Below, piece after piece: positions 1 to 9,044 of a stretch of DNA of 44,783 bases (the first letter of the stretch is position 1; each line of letters opens with the position of its first letter). Both the position numbers and the translations under genes were made by a program. This DNA comes from an uncultured Paracoccaceae bacterium (GTDB lineage Bacteria; Pseudomonadota; Alphaproteobacteria; Rhodobacterales; Rhodobacteraceae), in NCBI GenBank assembly GCA_943787985.1, contig CALSOO010000012.1, positions 1 through 44,783 of the forward strand, read 5' to 3'. The notes beneath the pieces were generated by a model, which worked only from the letters and a program-made list of their open reading frames with translations, was not told where the DNA came from and did no database searches.

Positions 1-24
1 AAGTCCTGTGTGGATGGCTCCTGC

Positions 25-252
25 TTAGCAAGACATTTCTGATGTGATTGTTGTTTTGTCAGATGCGGTCTTGTGTCCGGCCTGTTTGCGCGGGCACATA
101 AGGCCGCTGGCCCTGATGGTTTCCACAAACCAATTCCCATTCTGCATATCGAACAGCAAGCGTTCAGGACTTAGCACGGGGTGTATTGATTCTAGGGCTG
201 ACAAATTTTCCATCACTTCATTGGTCTTGCTATCTCTGTGTTTCGGTTTGGG
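25..252 (-). ncRNA. Candidate bridge/seeker RNA region of the IS1111-type element
   Basis: This is the non-coding 3' end of the insertion sequence, between the transposase stop and the terminal inverted repeat. IS1111-group elements are reported to encode their target-choosing RNA here. The stretch contains short self-complementary pieces, but I could not fold it or find the guide loops by eye. The call rests on position only. A 63-codon reading frame in it on the same strand has no recognisable product. Confidence 0.35.
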
Positions 253-1272
253 TCAGATTGCTCTTACGCGGTACGGTTCGTTCTTGGTGAGGACGGCCCA
301 AACCATGCGGGCCGTTTTGTTTGCCATCGCGACGGCCGCCACTTTGCCCGGCTTTCGGGCAATGATGTCCGCAAACCACGGGTCATAGCGATCTGGGTTC
401 AATTGGACCTGCCGCATGCGGGACATCATGCCGATGACGAGCAACCGCCGTATATATCGGTCTCCCATCTTCGAGATGCGCCCCAGTTTCTCTTTACCGC
501 CGCTGGAACGATTTAGCGGTGTCAGACCAAGCCAAGCTGCAAAATCACGACCCGTACTGAACTGTTGCCCAGTTCCAATTGTAGCGACAATGGCGGACGC
601 CGTGATCGGACCTATGCCCGGGATCGTTTGCAAAAGAGCGACCCGTTTCTCTCGCTTGGCCATCTGCGTCATCTCCAGAGTGTAGTTTGCAATCTTACCG
701 TGCAGGAACAAAAGTTGTTCGCAGAGTTCAGCAATCACACCGCCTGCTGTATCAGGCAAATCAATGACCTCACCTTCTGATCGGCGCTTTGCAAATTTAG
801 TTGCATGGCCGACGCCTTGCGGAAACACGATGCCAAATTCAGCCAACTGTGCGCGCAACATGTTGATCGTTTGGGTGCGTTGGCGGACAACAAGGTCGCG
901 TGTTCGATGTAGCGCCAGAATGGCTTGCTGATCTGGCGTCTTGATCTCAACAAAACGCATCGTCGGTCGCGTTACTGCTTCACAAATGGCCTCTGCATCC
1001 GCCGCATCAGATTTACCGCGTTTAACATACGGCTTCACATAAATAGGCGGGATCAGCTTTACGTCATGACCGAGCTTTACCAACTCGCGAGCCCAGTGAT
1101 GGCTTGTGCCGCATGCTTCAATACCGACAAGACAAGGATCAAGGCTTTCAAAGAACTTTAGCAATTGCGCACGCCTTATTGCGCGATTGAAGGCGACCTC
1201 ACCGTTGTCGGTGATGCCGTGAACTTGGAAAATATTCTTGGCTAAATCTAGACCAACTGTTGTAACTTGCAT
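253..1272 (-). CDS. IS110-family (IS1111-type) DEDD transposase
   Basis: A 339-residue transposase, the usual length for the family. The N-terminal RuvC-like domain starts with VGLDLAKNIFQVHG (first Asp at residue 9), followed by the GIEACG glutamate and the KSDAADAEAI aspartates. The C-terminal Transposase_20 part has the helix-hairpin-helix segment TIPGIGPITAS and the RSSGGKEKLG stretch that carries the conserved serine of this family. The enzyme cuts and recombines DNA in complex with an element-encoded RNA. I chose the ATG at 1272 because AGGAG lies 8 bases upstream and the homologous MxVTTVGLDLAK start fits; an upstream extension to 1365 in the same frame would run through the inverted repeat and is unlikely. 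The gene looks intact. Confidence 0.92.
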   Translation of the reverse strand: MQVTTVGLDLAKNIFQVHGITDNGEVAFNRAIRRAQLLKFFESLDPCLVGIEACGTSHHWARELVKLGHDVKLIPPIYVKPYVKRGKSDAADAEAICEAVTRPTMRFVEIKTPDQQAILALHRTRDLVVRQRTQTINMLRAQLAEFGIVFPQGVGHATKFAKRRSEGEVIDLPDTAGGVIAELCEQLLFLHGKIANYTLEMTQMAKREKRVALLQTIPGIGPITASAIVATIGTGQQFSTGRDFAAWLGLTPLNRSSGGKEKLGRISKMGDRYIRRLLVIGMMSRMRQVQLNPDRYDPWFADIIARKPGKVAAVAMANKTARMVWAVLTKNEPYRVRAI

Positions 1273-1411
1273 TGGGTGGCTCCTCCGCTGAGCAGTTTCT
1301 GACAACTGCAGTATGGCGCATTGCGACGCCGATGGGTGCAGGAGCCATCCATCCCATCTGCACACCCGACCTTTGTCGTGACCGGAACACGCTTCTGCTT
1401 TTTCAAAGCAA

Positions 1412-1448
1412 CGCTCTGGCGTGCCCCGTCAGGGGCGCGTCAGAGTGC
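1412..1448. terminator. Hairpin terminator downstream of the serralysin-like gene
   Basis: An inverted repeat with arms around CTCTGGCGTGCCCC and GGGGCGCGTCAGAG (a few G-U pairs) and a 3-4 base loop lies right after the stop of the minus-strand RTX protease gene. On the plus strand it is followed by GATTTTT, so it may end transcripts from both sides, including any leaving the insertion sequence. On the minus strand the following T run is poor. Confidence 0.5.
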
Positions 1449-1453
1449 GATTT

Positions 1454-3868
1454 TTAGACGATCACCAGATCGTTGAGCAGGAATGTCGGCTCTGTTCCGT
1501 CCAGATAGATCGTGAGACCGTTGCCAAAGTCAAAGGTCACGCCTGTCTCGTCCGAAGAGCCGTAGGCGATGTAGACATCTGCCGCATTGGTCTGGCCGTT
1601 GAGCATGTTCGCGTTCAGCTGCAGCGTGTCGACGCCAATTTCGAAATCCTCGATCGTGTTCATTCCGGAGTTCACGTTAAAGACAAACACATCTGCCCCC
1701 GAGCCCCCGTTCAGCGTGTCATCGCCCGACCCTGCTTCGAGGCGGTCATCATTGCTGCCCCCGTACAAAAGGTCATCGCCCGCACCGCCGCGCAGGATGT
1801 CATCGCCCGAACCGCCATACAACGTGTCATCGTTGTTGCCTGCGTTCAGCGTGTCCCGCCCTGCTTCGCCGCGCAGGATGTCGTTTTCGCTTTGCCCGTT
1901 GAGGAAATCGTTGCCGTTGCCGCCGCGCAAATCATCATTGCCCGCGCCGCCGACCAGACTGTCGTTGTCACGCTCGCCATACAGGGTGTCATTGCCCGAG
2001 CCCCCCAACAGCGTGTCATTGTTGAACCCGCCGCGCAGCACGTCGCTGCCTGACCCGCCGATCAGGACATCGGTGCCCTGGTTGCCGTAGATCGTGTCGT
2101 TCTGGGATTCACCGCGCAGCACGTCGTTGCCCCCCCCGCCAAAGATGGTGTCCGTGCCCGACCCGCCGTATACCTGGTCGTTGCCGTTGTCGCCGTTGAT
2201 CAGGTCATTGCCCGCTTGTCCGGCAAGGCGGTCATTGTTGTCCCCCCCGTTCAGCGTGTCATTGCCTTTTTCCCCGACAAGGCGGTCATTGCCGCCCCCC
2301 CCGAACAGCAGGTCGTCATTGTCCCCCGCCGCAAGAGTGTCATTGCCTTTGCCGCCATACAGCGTGTCAAAGCCCGCGCCGCCAAAGATCGTATCGCGCC
2401 CGTCGCCCCCGTCAATAAGGTCGTTGCCCTGATTGCCCGCCAAACGGTTGGCCACGTCGTTGCCCGTGATCGTGTCATTGCCCGACCCGCCAAAGGCCCG
2501 CTCGATCACAACGCCGTCCGCGATGGTGTAGCCCCCCGCCACTCCGTTGGCCGCAGACACAAAGCCGCCGCCGCCGATCTCGGATTGCAAGGTCGCAGGG
2601 CGCAAATCCAGAACCGCGTTCTTTGAACCGGTGTAGCGCATGCTGTCTTCACCGCCCGCGTCCCAGATCGCGTGCCAATAGGTGCCCATCCCGTTGGCAT
2701 CATCGAGGAAATAGTTGGTGTTTCCCGCCGCAAAGCTTGTGTTGGCCCCGTAGATGTCTTGCAACACGGCCAGATCAAGCGCCATAGGCCCCCCTTCGAG
2801 GCCCCATGTCTCGGCAGCGTTGCCTTCCGACCCGACCGCCCCTTCACTGAAGCCCGGATTGTAGGACATCACCGTGAAAATCCCTTGATTGAGCAGGTAG
2901 GTCCCGTAGTCATCATAGGGGTTAAACGTGCTCACCCCTGTCATCACACTGGAACTGCCCCCCGTGTCATGCGGATGCGCCAGCCCCATGCCGTGCAACA
3001 GTTCGTGCACCATCGTCACCCAGCCCAAGCCACCTTGTTCCAGATCGCCGCCCGCCGCGCTGTCCCACTGCGAGGTGTTGAACATCCCCTTGCCGGAATC
3101 CGCGCCGAACCCTTGCGGATAAAAGAACCCCAGGTAACCGTCCCCAAGCTCGTTGTTGCTGTCACTGTGCAGTTGGAAATCCGCTTGGGCCGCGCTGGTG
3201 ACGATGTTGAAATCCACATCAATGTAGGTTTCGAGCATGTCGAACACTTTGCCGAACTGCGCTTTTTCATAGGCGTTGAACGTGTCGGAGGTATAGGTGT
3301 CCCCCCCGTCTGACAACGTCACGCCTGCGCCTGCGAAATAGACGTTGATGATTTTGTCCGTGCCAAGGTCCAGCGCCCCGCCATTCCAGATCAGCGATTC
3401 AATCGCGTTGGAGGGGGGCAGTTCTGCGTCCTCGTACACCGCACTCAGGGCATAGCCGCCGCCGGTGGTGTCCCAGGTTTCGGCTTTGACAAAATAGGTG
3501 CCCGAGGATGTGGGCACAAAGGTCAGGGTCGTTGTCGCCAGGCTGCCGAAATTGCCATCAGAGTCCAAGTAGTCGCCGCCACTGTTGTAAACCACCAGAT
3601 AAGGGTCAAGCTCCGGCACCGGCCCGTCTCCGGTCATGGTGAACGTGACCTGTTGGCCAAGCTCGATGTCAAAGCTCAGCCAGTCATCCGCAAAACTACC
3701 TGACGGAACCTCGTCCAGCGTACCAAAGAACGTATCACCATCCCCGATCGAATAGGGCGTGGTGATCCCGCTTGGCGCATCGGCCCCTTCAAACAGGTTC
3801 GCACCGATCTGGCTGGTAAAGCCAACGGCGCCCATATCAAATCCACTGCTCTTAAACGCCATGCTCAT
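1454..3868 (-). CDS. Serralysin-like M10 metalloprotease with RTX repeats
   Basis: An 804-residue secreted zinc protease. Residues about 40-145 resemble a PPC (bacterial pre-peptidase C-terminal) beta-sandwich domain. The catalytic part has [12 protein letters not shown] at 288-299, the HExxHxxGxxH zinc motif of metzincins, and the Met-turn VMSY at 333-336. From about residue 459 to 745 runs a long array of GGxGxDxLx nonapeptides (calcium-binding RTX repeats), then a [12 protein letters not shown]...[11 protein letters not shown] segment typical of proteins exported by type I secretion. There is no N-terminal signal peptide, as expected for that route. GGAG lies 8 bases before the ATG at 3868. 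No type I exporter genes are in the window. A matrix-degrading or dispersal role in biofilm is inference. Confidence 0.93.
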   Translation of the reverse strand: MSMAFKSSGFDMGAVGFTSQIGANLFEGADAPSGITTPYSIGDGDTFFGTLDEVPSGSFADDWLSFDIELGQQVTFTMTGDGPVPELDPYLVVYNSGGDYLDSDGNFGSLATTTLTFVPTSSGTYFVKAETWDTTGGGYALSAVYEDAELPPSNAIESLIWNGGALDLGTDKIINVYFAGAGVTLSDGGDTYTSDTFNAYEKAQFGKVFDMLETYIDVDFNIVTSAAQADFQLHSDSNNELGDGYLGFFYPQGFGADSGKGMFNTSQWDSAAGGDLEQGGLGWVTMVHELLHGMGLAHPHDTGGSSSVMTGVSTFNPYDDYGTYLLNQGIFTVMSYNPGFSEGAVGSEGNAAETWGLEGGPMALDLAVLQDIYGANTSFAAGNTNYFLDDANGMGTYWHAIWDAGGEDSMRYTGSKNAVLDLRPATLQSEIGGGGFVSAANGVAGGYTIADGVVIERAFGGSGNDTITGNDVANRLAGNQGNDLIDGGDGRDTIFGGAGFDTLYGGKGNDTLAAGDNDDLLFGGGGNDRLVGEKGNDTLNGGDNNDRLAGQAGNDLINGDNGNDQVYGGSGTDTIFGGGGNDVLRGESQNDTIYGNQGTDVLIGGSGSDVLRGGFNNDTLLGGSGNDTLYGERDNDSLVGGAGNDDLRGGNGNDFLNGQSENDILRGEAGRDTLNAGNNDDTLYGGSGDDILRGGAGDDLLYGGSNDDRLEAGSGDDTLNGGSGADVFVFNVNSGMNTIEDFEIGVDTLQLNANMLNGQTNAADVYIAYGSSDETGVTFDFGNGLTIYLDGTEPTFLLNDLVIV

Positions 3869-4008
3869 TTGTTACACTCCAAAGTAATCACACACATGAT
3901 CCCCACGACCATTTGGGGAATATTTATCAAATCAACCCTGTGACCACCAGATTGATTGGGCAAAAAAACCGGAAACGCGATGGCGATACCACCTATGCGG
4001 GAGGCAGA
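3869..4008. promoter_or_regulatory. Gap upstream of the serralysin-like gene
   Basis: 140 bases between two minus-strand RTX genes. It is AT-richer than its flanks and must hold the promoter of the protease gene or an intergenic terminator of the upstream RTX gene. I see no convincing hairpin or -35/-10 pair. Confidence 0.3.
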
Positions 4009-6348
4009 TCAGATAATTTCAATGTCATCGCTCAATCCACCCAGATTATTGCCCCACAACAGCACGATCTGATTGCCATCCCCGAAGTCAAACACAACAT
4101 CCTTGCCCACAACCGACGCATATTCTTGCACCACCTGCCAACCGTTGGTCTGGCCGCTCAACAAATCCGATGAAATGCGCAACGTGTCTTCGGTGCGATC
4201 AAAGCCCAAAAGCTGGTCGCGCCCCATGTTGGGCATGAACACAAACGTGTCCGCCCCCGTGCCACCTTTGATAAAATCATTGTCCGGACCGGGGAGGATC
4301 AAATCATCCCCACCCCCCCCGAACAAGCGGTCAAAGCCGGGACCACCGTGCAGGATGTCATCCTCGGAATTGCCAAACATCGTGTCATTGCCATTGCCCC
4401 CAAACAACGTGTCCTCGGAATTGCCCGCGCGAAACCAGTCGCGCCCGTCCCCGCCAATCAGCAGATCCGAAGACCCGCCACTGTTGAGGGTGTCACGCCC
4501 CGCACCGCCCACCAACGTGTCATCGCCCCGCTGGCCGAACAGCTTGTTGTCGCCGTCCCCCCCCGTGATGGAATCGTTCCCGTCCTGCCCCTGGATAAAA
4601 TCATTGCCCGCCTCGCCGTGGATGGTGTCCGCGTCCCGCCCCCCGCGCAGATTGTCATCGCCCGCGCCCGCAAAAATCAGATCATCCCCGTAGCCCCCGA
4701 TCAGCGTGTCATCGCCGCCCCAGCCATACAGGGTGTCATCGCCCAGCATCGCAGACAGGCTGTCGGTCCCGCTGGTGCCTTGCAATATGTCGTTGTCGTT
4801 GGAGGGGGCCGCAGAGGTGGTTGTGTCATCGGCCTCGTCGAACTCGATCGGGATCGAGCGGGCCGGCCCAAGAGTGATGGCATCGCGCACTTGCTCGACA
4901 TTCAAACTGCCGTTGGTGCCTTTGAGCACATCCAGAGACTCGCCGCGGTGGGTGATGCGCACCCCCCCGTCAATGCGCACAATATCCAAAGAGTCCGTGG
5001 AATACAGAAAAGACCAGAACGACAAATCAATGGTGTCCTGATTGGGATTGAAATCCGTGATGGTGTCGCGCACCCCGTCCTGGGTGATGATGTACAGATC
5101 ATTGCCCGCGCCCCCCGACAAGGTGTCGCGCCCGTCACCGCCCATCAACGTGTCGTTCCCCGCCCCGGCCTGCAACCGGTCATTGCCGCCCTGCCCGACC
5201 AGAATGTCATGGCCGCTCGACCCGTTCAGGACCTGCCCGTTGGCATTGGCCAGTTTGGTCTGCCCCGTGCCCGCCAGATCATAGGTGAACTGGCTGATGC
5301 CGCCTTCGGCGCCAGAGGCTGCGAAAACCTGCAAATCCCCGCCCGCAAAGGCAAGGCTGATGGCCGTGACCCCGTCGAGGGTAGAGGTGAGGCTATCCTC
5401 CACCGTGGACAAATGCTGCAAAGTGCCCCCCGGCAGGACCACAAACAGGCTGATGCCGTCATCGCCCCCCCCTGCGGCCACATACCAACGGCCGTTGATC
5501 TCGATGGTGTCGATGGCCTGTACCGCCCCGAACCGCATGTCCAGACTGTCCAGCACATGATCCGTGACACTGAGCTGGCCGTTGCCGTCAATCTGCATCA
5601 CCGTCAGCGCCCCGCTGTTGCCGCTGCCTGGCATGGACGCCACGATCACAAAGGACAGCGTGCCCATCTGCATCACAGCCATATCGGTGGGGATCATGAT
5701 CCCTGCCCCCTCATCGGGGCCCATGCTGTCGGCGAGCACCGGATCAAACCCCGACATGCGATAGCTGCTGATGCCGCGTTCTCCCTGACTGGCGCTCAGC
5801 AACACTTCGGTGCCATTGGACAGGGTGACCAGCTTGACGTCGGACACATGCACCGCGTGGCTGGCGGCAGTGTCGGCCTCTGTATTGCGCAGGGTCAGAC
5901 CGTTGTTGCCCATGGTGTAGGTCAGCACGCCACTGCCTGCCTGATCCGCGGTCAGGATGTGGCCGCTGTCTGTTTCAGCCAGGGCCGCGTAGCTGCCAGA
6001 CCCCGCCACGTTCATCTCGTTCATACCGCCAATCTGGCCCAGGCCCACCAGATCAAAGCGCAAAACCTTGCCCCCTGCGACCCCGCCCACCAACAAGGTG
6101 TCGCCGCCATCGACCACTTCGATCTCACCGCCCTGCCCCGCATCTGCGTCCAGATCAAACAGCGCCGTATCGACCAGTGACACTGAGCCACCATTGGACA
6201 GGAAATAGCTGCTGACCCCGCCCCCGTATCCGGTGGAGCTGTACAAAATAGTGCCCGACGCCGTCACAATCGCCTCAAGGTCGCGCACGCCAAAATCCAG
6301 CACGTCAATGTTGCTTTGAACCACTTTCTGAAACTGTAGGTCAGGCAT
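4009..6348 (-). CDS. RTX calcium-binding exoprotein with an N-terminal propeller-like domain
   Basis: A 779-residue protein. Residues 1 to about 365 consist of repeating strands with phrases such as GDTLLVGGVAGGKVLRFDL, SGHILTADQAGSGVLTYTM and GDLQVFAASGAEGGISQFTY, a pattern like a beta-propeller of lactonase or WD-like type. Two RTX blocks follow (about 375-420 and 515-700) with GGxGNDTLxGG nonapeptides, separated by a calcium-poor linker, and a C-terminal GADTFVFMPN...LLGFDRTEDTLRI type I secretion-type end closely parallel to that of the neighbouring protease. No signal peptide is seen. Enzymatic activity is not evident; an adhesive or polysaccharide-binding role is inference. The ATG at 6348 has GAGGTG about 10 bases upstream. 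Confidence 0.88.
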   Translation of the reverse strand: MPDLQFQKVVQSNIDVLDFGVRDLEAIVTASGTILYSSTGYGGGVSSYFLSNGGSVSLVDTALFDLDADAGQGGEIEVVDGGDTLLVGGVAGGKVLRFDLVGLGQIGGMNEMNVAGSGSYAALAETDSGHILTADQAGSGVLTYTMGNNGLTLRNTEADTAASHAVHVSDVKLVTLSNGTEVLLSASQGERGISSYRMSGFDPVLADSMGPDEGAGIMIPTDMAVMQMGTLSFVIVASMPGSGNSGALTVMQIDGNGQLSVTDHVLDSLDMRFGAVQAIDTIEINGRWYVAAGGGDDGISLFVVLPGGTLQHLSTVEDSLTSTLDGVTAISLAFAGGDLQVFAASGAEGGISQFTYDLAGTGQTKLANANGQVLNGSSGHDILVGQGGNDRLQAGAGNDTLMGGDGRDTLSGGAGNDLYIITQDGVRDTITDFNPNQDTIDLSFWSFLYSTDSLDIVRIDGGVRITHRGESLDVLKGTNGSLNVEQVRDAITLGPARSIPIEFDEADDTTTSAAPSNDNDILQGTSGTDSLSAMLGDDTLYGWGGDDTLIGGYGDDLIFAGAGDDNLRGGRDADTIHGEAGNDFIQGQDGNDSITGGDGDNKLFGQRGDDTLVGGAGRDTLNSGGSSDLLIGGDGRDWFRAGNSEDTLFGGNGNDTMFGNSEDDILHGGPGFDRLFGGGGDDLILPGPDNDFIKGGTGADTFVFMPNMGRDQLLGFDRTEDTLRISSDLLSGQTNGWQVVQEYASVVGKDVVFDFGDGNQIVLLWGNNLGGLSDDIEII

Positions 6349-6420
6349 CGCCTGCGCACCTCACACCCGAATTCTTGTCAGATGCGAAGGTGCGAAACAG
6401 CCGCGGCGCAGGCAGGGGCG

Positions 6421-6459
6421 CAAATACGGCAAGGATGCGATGAATGGCTCAAATACGGC
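6421..6459. repeat. Short direct repeat CAAATACGGC in the gap before the RTX gene
   Basis: CAAATACGGC occurs at 6421-6430 and again at 6450-6459 in the 160-base gap between the kpsT-like gene and the RTX gene. The 29-base spacing would place the copies on nearly the same helix side, so an activator site for the RTX gene is possible. Nothing else supports this. Confidence 0.3.
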
Positions 6460-6508
6460 TCTAATTTTCCATCAAATCAGAGCGATCATTTGACGGGGTG
6501 CGCTGGCG

Positions 6509-7171
6509 TCAGGCCGCGCCGCGGATCAATCTCTGGTGCGCGTCGATGGCTTCTTCGAGGTCGTCGTAATAGGTCAACTCCCCCTTGTTGAGCACCAGCC
6601 CGCTGTCGCAGAAATTGCGCACGGCGCCCATTTGGTGACTGACCATAATGGCGCTGGATTTCTTCATCCGTTCGCGGAAAATCGCACGGCTTTTGGCGTT
6701 AAAGGACGCATCCCCCACCGCCGTGACCTCATCCACCAGATAGGTGTCAAAGTGGATGCCCATAGACAGCCCGAACCCCAGCCGCGCGCGCATCCCCTGA
6801 CTGTAAGAGCGCACCGGCATGAACAACTGGTCCCCCAGTTCGGAGAAATCCAGCACAAAGGCGATCAACGCTTCGGTGTCCACACCGTACACCCGCGCCA
6901 CAAAACGCACGTTTTGCGCCCCCGACATCAGCGGGTGGAAAGAGCCGCCAAACCCCACCGGCCACGAGATAGACCCATCCGTGAAAACCTGCCCCTCATC
7001 TGCTGGCAAAATCCCTGCAATGATCTGCAACAGGGTCGATTTCCCCGCCCCGTTGCGCCCCAACAGCGCCAGCGATTTGCCCGTCGGCAGCGTCAGGTTC
7101 AACCCGTTGATCACAGGCTTGCGCCGGCCCCGGATCCAAAAGCTTTTGTGCAGGTTCTCGAAACGGATCAT
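6509..7171 (-). CDS. kpsT: Polysaccharide ABC exporter, ATP-binding subunit (KpsT type)
   Basis: A 220-residue ATPase of the capsule/polysaccharide export type, which powers transport of a lipid-linked glycan across the inner membrane with the KpsM-like permease. Walker A is GRNGAGKST (38-46), the signature is YSQGMRARLGFGLSM (from 123), Walker B is YLVDEV (144-149) and the switch histidine is in VSHQ (177-180). The length and the absence of a C-terminal carbohydrate-binding extension point to the KpsT/CtrD class rather than the O-antigen Wzt class. It follows the kpsE-like gene after 6 bases, so the two are co-transcribed. Confidence 0.9.
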   Translation of the reverse strand: MIRFENLHKSFWIRGRRKPVINGLNLTLPTGKSLALLGRNGAGKSTLLQIIAGILPADEGQVFTDGSISWPVGFGGSFHPLMSGAQNVRFVARVYGVDTEALIAFVLDFSELGDQLFMPVRSYSQGMRARLGFGLSMGIHFDTYLVDEVTAVGDASFNAKSRAIFRERMKKSSAIMVSHQMGAVRNFCDSGLVLNKGELTYYDDLEEAIDAHQRLIRGAA

Positions 7172-7177
7172 GCCGGT

Positions 7178-8872
7178 TCAGCGGCTGTCGCGGATGGAAT
7201 AATAGATCAACGCAAGGATCGACCAGATCAGCACCACAAACAATGCGATCATGCCAAACAACACCCAGCGGCGCGGAAATTCTGCGGATTGGGGCAAGGT
7301 CGGTTGCACATAGGCCGCCAGATAACGGCTTTGGCGTTGGGCATTGTTGCGCGCAATATCCAAGGCCGTGAGCGCGGCGCGGTAGCCTTCCTCGGCGAAC
7401 TCGCGGTCCACCACCAGGCCCTCGTATTCCGCCAGCAAGGTCGGATAATCCTCCCCCACAATCGTCGCATCGCCCGAGGCCACGTTCTTGCGTTCGATCG
7501 CGATACGGTTGCGGATCACCTCGATGCTGCGGCGGGCCTGTTTGACGCGCGGATCATTTTCCGAGGACTGGTCCAACAGCACATCCAGATCAATCAAGGA
7601 CTGGGCCAACTGCCCTTGCAAGTTGTTGACCACACCCAAGCGCCCCGCCAAATCGGTCTCGGGGTCCACAATCTGGGTGCGGGTGCGGAACACAATAAAT
7701 GCCTCGCGGGCGCGCTTCAAACGGGCCAGAGAGGCCTCCAGATCGGTCTCGGCGTAGCGCAGCAAATCATTGCGGGCCTGCTCGTTCAGCGCGTTGATCA
7801 TGCGCTGGCTCTCTTCCAGAATACCGCGGGCAATCTTTTGGGCGGTCTCGGGATCAAAGGCCAACACACGCAGCTCCATCAAACCGCTGCCCTGATCATA
7901 GGAAATGCGCACCGTGCGACGCCAATAGCGCTGCAACTCCTCGATGGTGGCATCGGGCCAAATGGCAAACACCGCATCATCAGGCCAAGGGCGCGAATAG
8001 TGGGCGCGCAAATCAAAACGGGAATCAATGCGCGACACCAGCTCCTGACTTTGAATAAACTCGTACAGAATATCCGCATCCGACTGGGTAGAGCCGGAAA
8101 ACAACTGGCTGAAACTGCCGGACAGCAAATCCGCGCTTGAGCCACCCTCCTCCTGACGGACGGTAAACCCAACCGTCGAAGCATATTGATCCGTGCTGAC
8201 AGTCCACAAATACCACGCAGACAACACCAGCGGAAACACGATGAGCATCACAGCACTGGCAACCAAACCCCAATGCCGGCGGCGCATGGTGGCGGGCTGG
8301 GCCATCGGGGCGATCTCGACCACTTTGGGGGCAGGCTTGGGCGGGGGCTTCTTGGCGGGGCCGCCCTTGGCATTCTTCTTGGGCTTGGGCGGGGGCTTTT
8401 TAGAGGGGGCAGGCTCGGCCGGTTTCTCTGCCTCGGGGGGGGCAGGACGGTCAGGGGCAAACCTGTTGGGACGTGGTTTCGGGGGGCGGGGTTTCTTGGC
8501 CGGGTCAGGCGTATCGGATGCAGGTTTCTGCACCTCTTCCGGCGGGGAAACAGGCTCTAATTCAGGGGATTTCACCTCTTTGGCCACAGGGACGGCAGCA
8601 ACGGGAGCGGGATCACCAAGGGGCACCGGATCCTGACGCGGGGGGGCAGACGCGGCGGGCGAGACAGCCACTTCGGAATCGGGCACTTCAGAATCGGGCA
8701 CTTCGGAAACCGCCACATCTGCGACAAGCTGGTCCGCAACATCTACAGACGCCGCAGAAGGGGCATCTGTGGAGGAAAACAACGGGGCAAGAGAACGGTT
8801 GGCCTTGCTGGCGGATTTGCCCCCGGCGCGGATAAACTTGCGCGGTCCGGAGCTGCGTTTGGTCGGTTTCAT
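7178..8872 (-). CDS. kpsE: Capsule export inner-membrane protein (KpsE/CtrB type) with a long basic N-terminal tail
   Basis: A 564-residue polysaccharide co-polymerase/export adaptor that would link the inner-membrane ABC transporter to an outer-membrane channel. Membrane segments are near 203-225 (LVASAVMLIVFPLVLSAWYLW) and near the C-terminus (WVLFGMIALFVVLIWSILALIYY), with a periplasmic coiled-coil-rich stretch between them, the family layout. Unlike typical KpsE/CtrB proteins of roughly 350-400 residues, it has about 195 extra cytoplasmic N-terminal residues, rich in Pro, Lys, Ala and Glu, with a VPDSEVPDSEV repeat and PPPKPKK-type stretches. It is divergent from kpsM across a 172-base gap. 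Confidence 0.87.
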   Translation of the reverse strand: MKPTKRSSGPRKFIRAGGKSASKANRSLAPLFSSTDAPSAASVDVADQLVADVAVSEVPDSEVPDSEVAVSPAASAPPRQDPVPLGDPAPVAAVPVAKEVKSPELEPVSPPEEVQKPASDTPDPAKKPRPPKPRPNRFAPDRPAPPEAEKPAEPAPSKKPPPKPKKNAKGGPAKKPPPKPAPKVVEIAPMAQPATMRRRHWGLVASAVMLIVFPLVLSAWYLWTVSTDQYASTVGFTVRQEEGGSSADLLSGSFSQLFSGSTQSDADILYEFIQSQELVSRIDSRFDLRAHYSRPWPDDAVFAIWPDATIEELQRYWRRTVRISYDQGSGLMELRVLAFDPETAQKIARGILEESQRMINALNEQARNDLLRYAETDLEASLARLKRAREAFIVFRTRTQIVDPETDLAGRLGVVNNLQGQLAQSLIDLDVLLDQSSENDPRVKQARRSIEVIRNRIAIERKNVASGDATIVGEDYPTLLAEYEGLVVDREFAEEGYRAALTALDIARNNAQRQSRYLAAYVQPTLPQSAEFPRRWVLFGMIALFVVLIWSILALIYYSIRDSR

Positions 8873-9044
8873 CTTTGACGCGGCCTCTTTGTTGACGCAG
8901 CCTTCGCTTCAAACAAAGCGCCGGTTTCTCACAAGCGCTATAGTTTTGTTGTGGTCCAATGGCTTACCAAGACGATAAGCAATTTGATCTTCCCCTCGTA
9001 TTTCTACATATTCATAGGCGAAATACTAGCGGCATGGTCTGATT
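8873..9044. promoter_or_regulatory. Divergent promoter region, kpsE-kpsT and kpsM
   Basis: A 172-base gap between divergent starts, AT-richer than the genes. It must hold promoters for both exporter transcripts. The inverted pentamer GCTTA...TAAGC lies around 8963-8981. No clear -35/-10 pair was fixed by eye. Confidence 0.4.

Larger units (their letters stand above)
11..1351 (-). mobile_element. IS110-family insertion sequence, IS1111-type
   Basis: A perfect 14-bp inverted repeat (TGGATGGCTCCTGC at 11-24, its complement at 1338-1351) brackets a single DEDD transposase gene on the minus strand. IS1111-type members of the IS110 family carry such short subterminal inverted repeats, so the true ends probably lie a few bases outside 11 and 1351 and cannot be fixed by eye. 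The non-coding part downstream of the transposase (about 1-252) is longer than the upstream part (about 1273-1365), which is the IS1111 arrangement. No target duplication is expected for this family. The element sits just downstream of the serralysin-like gene. Confidence 0.85.

Noticed and set aside
2128..2292. C8 runs in the RTX gene as phase-variation tracts
   Set aside because: They encode Gly-Gly in frame, are frequent in this GC-rich repeat DNA, and the gene is intact.
1421..2432. Plus-strand frames opposite the RTX protease, rich in Pro, Ser, Val and Arg
   Set aside because: They are shadows of the Gly-Asp repeats and have no ribosome-binding sites.
1700..2480. Regular DNA periodicity that at first looks like a repeat array or CRISPR
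   Set aside because: The period is 27 bases and degenerate; it encodes nine-residue RTX units and has no spacer-repeat structure.
4348..6180. 610-codon open frame on the plus strand opposite the RTX gene
   Set aside because: It is antisense to a clear RTX protein; its His-, Arg- and Ala-rich sequence arises from the GC-rich repeat codons.
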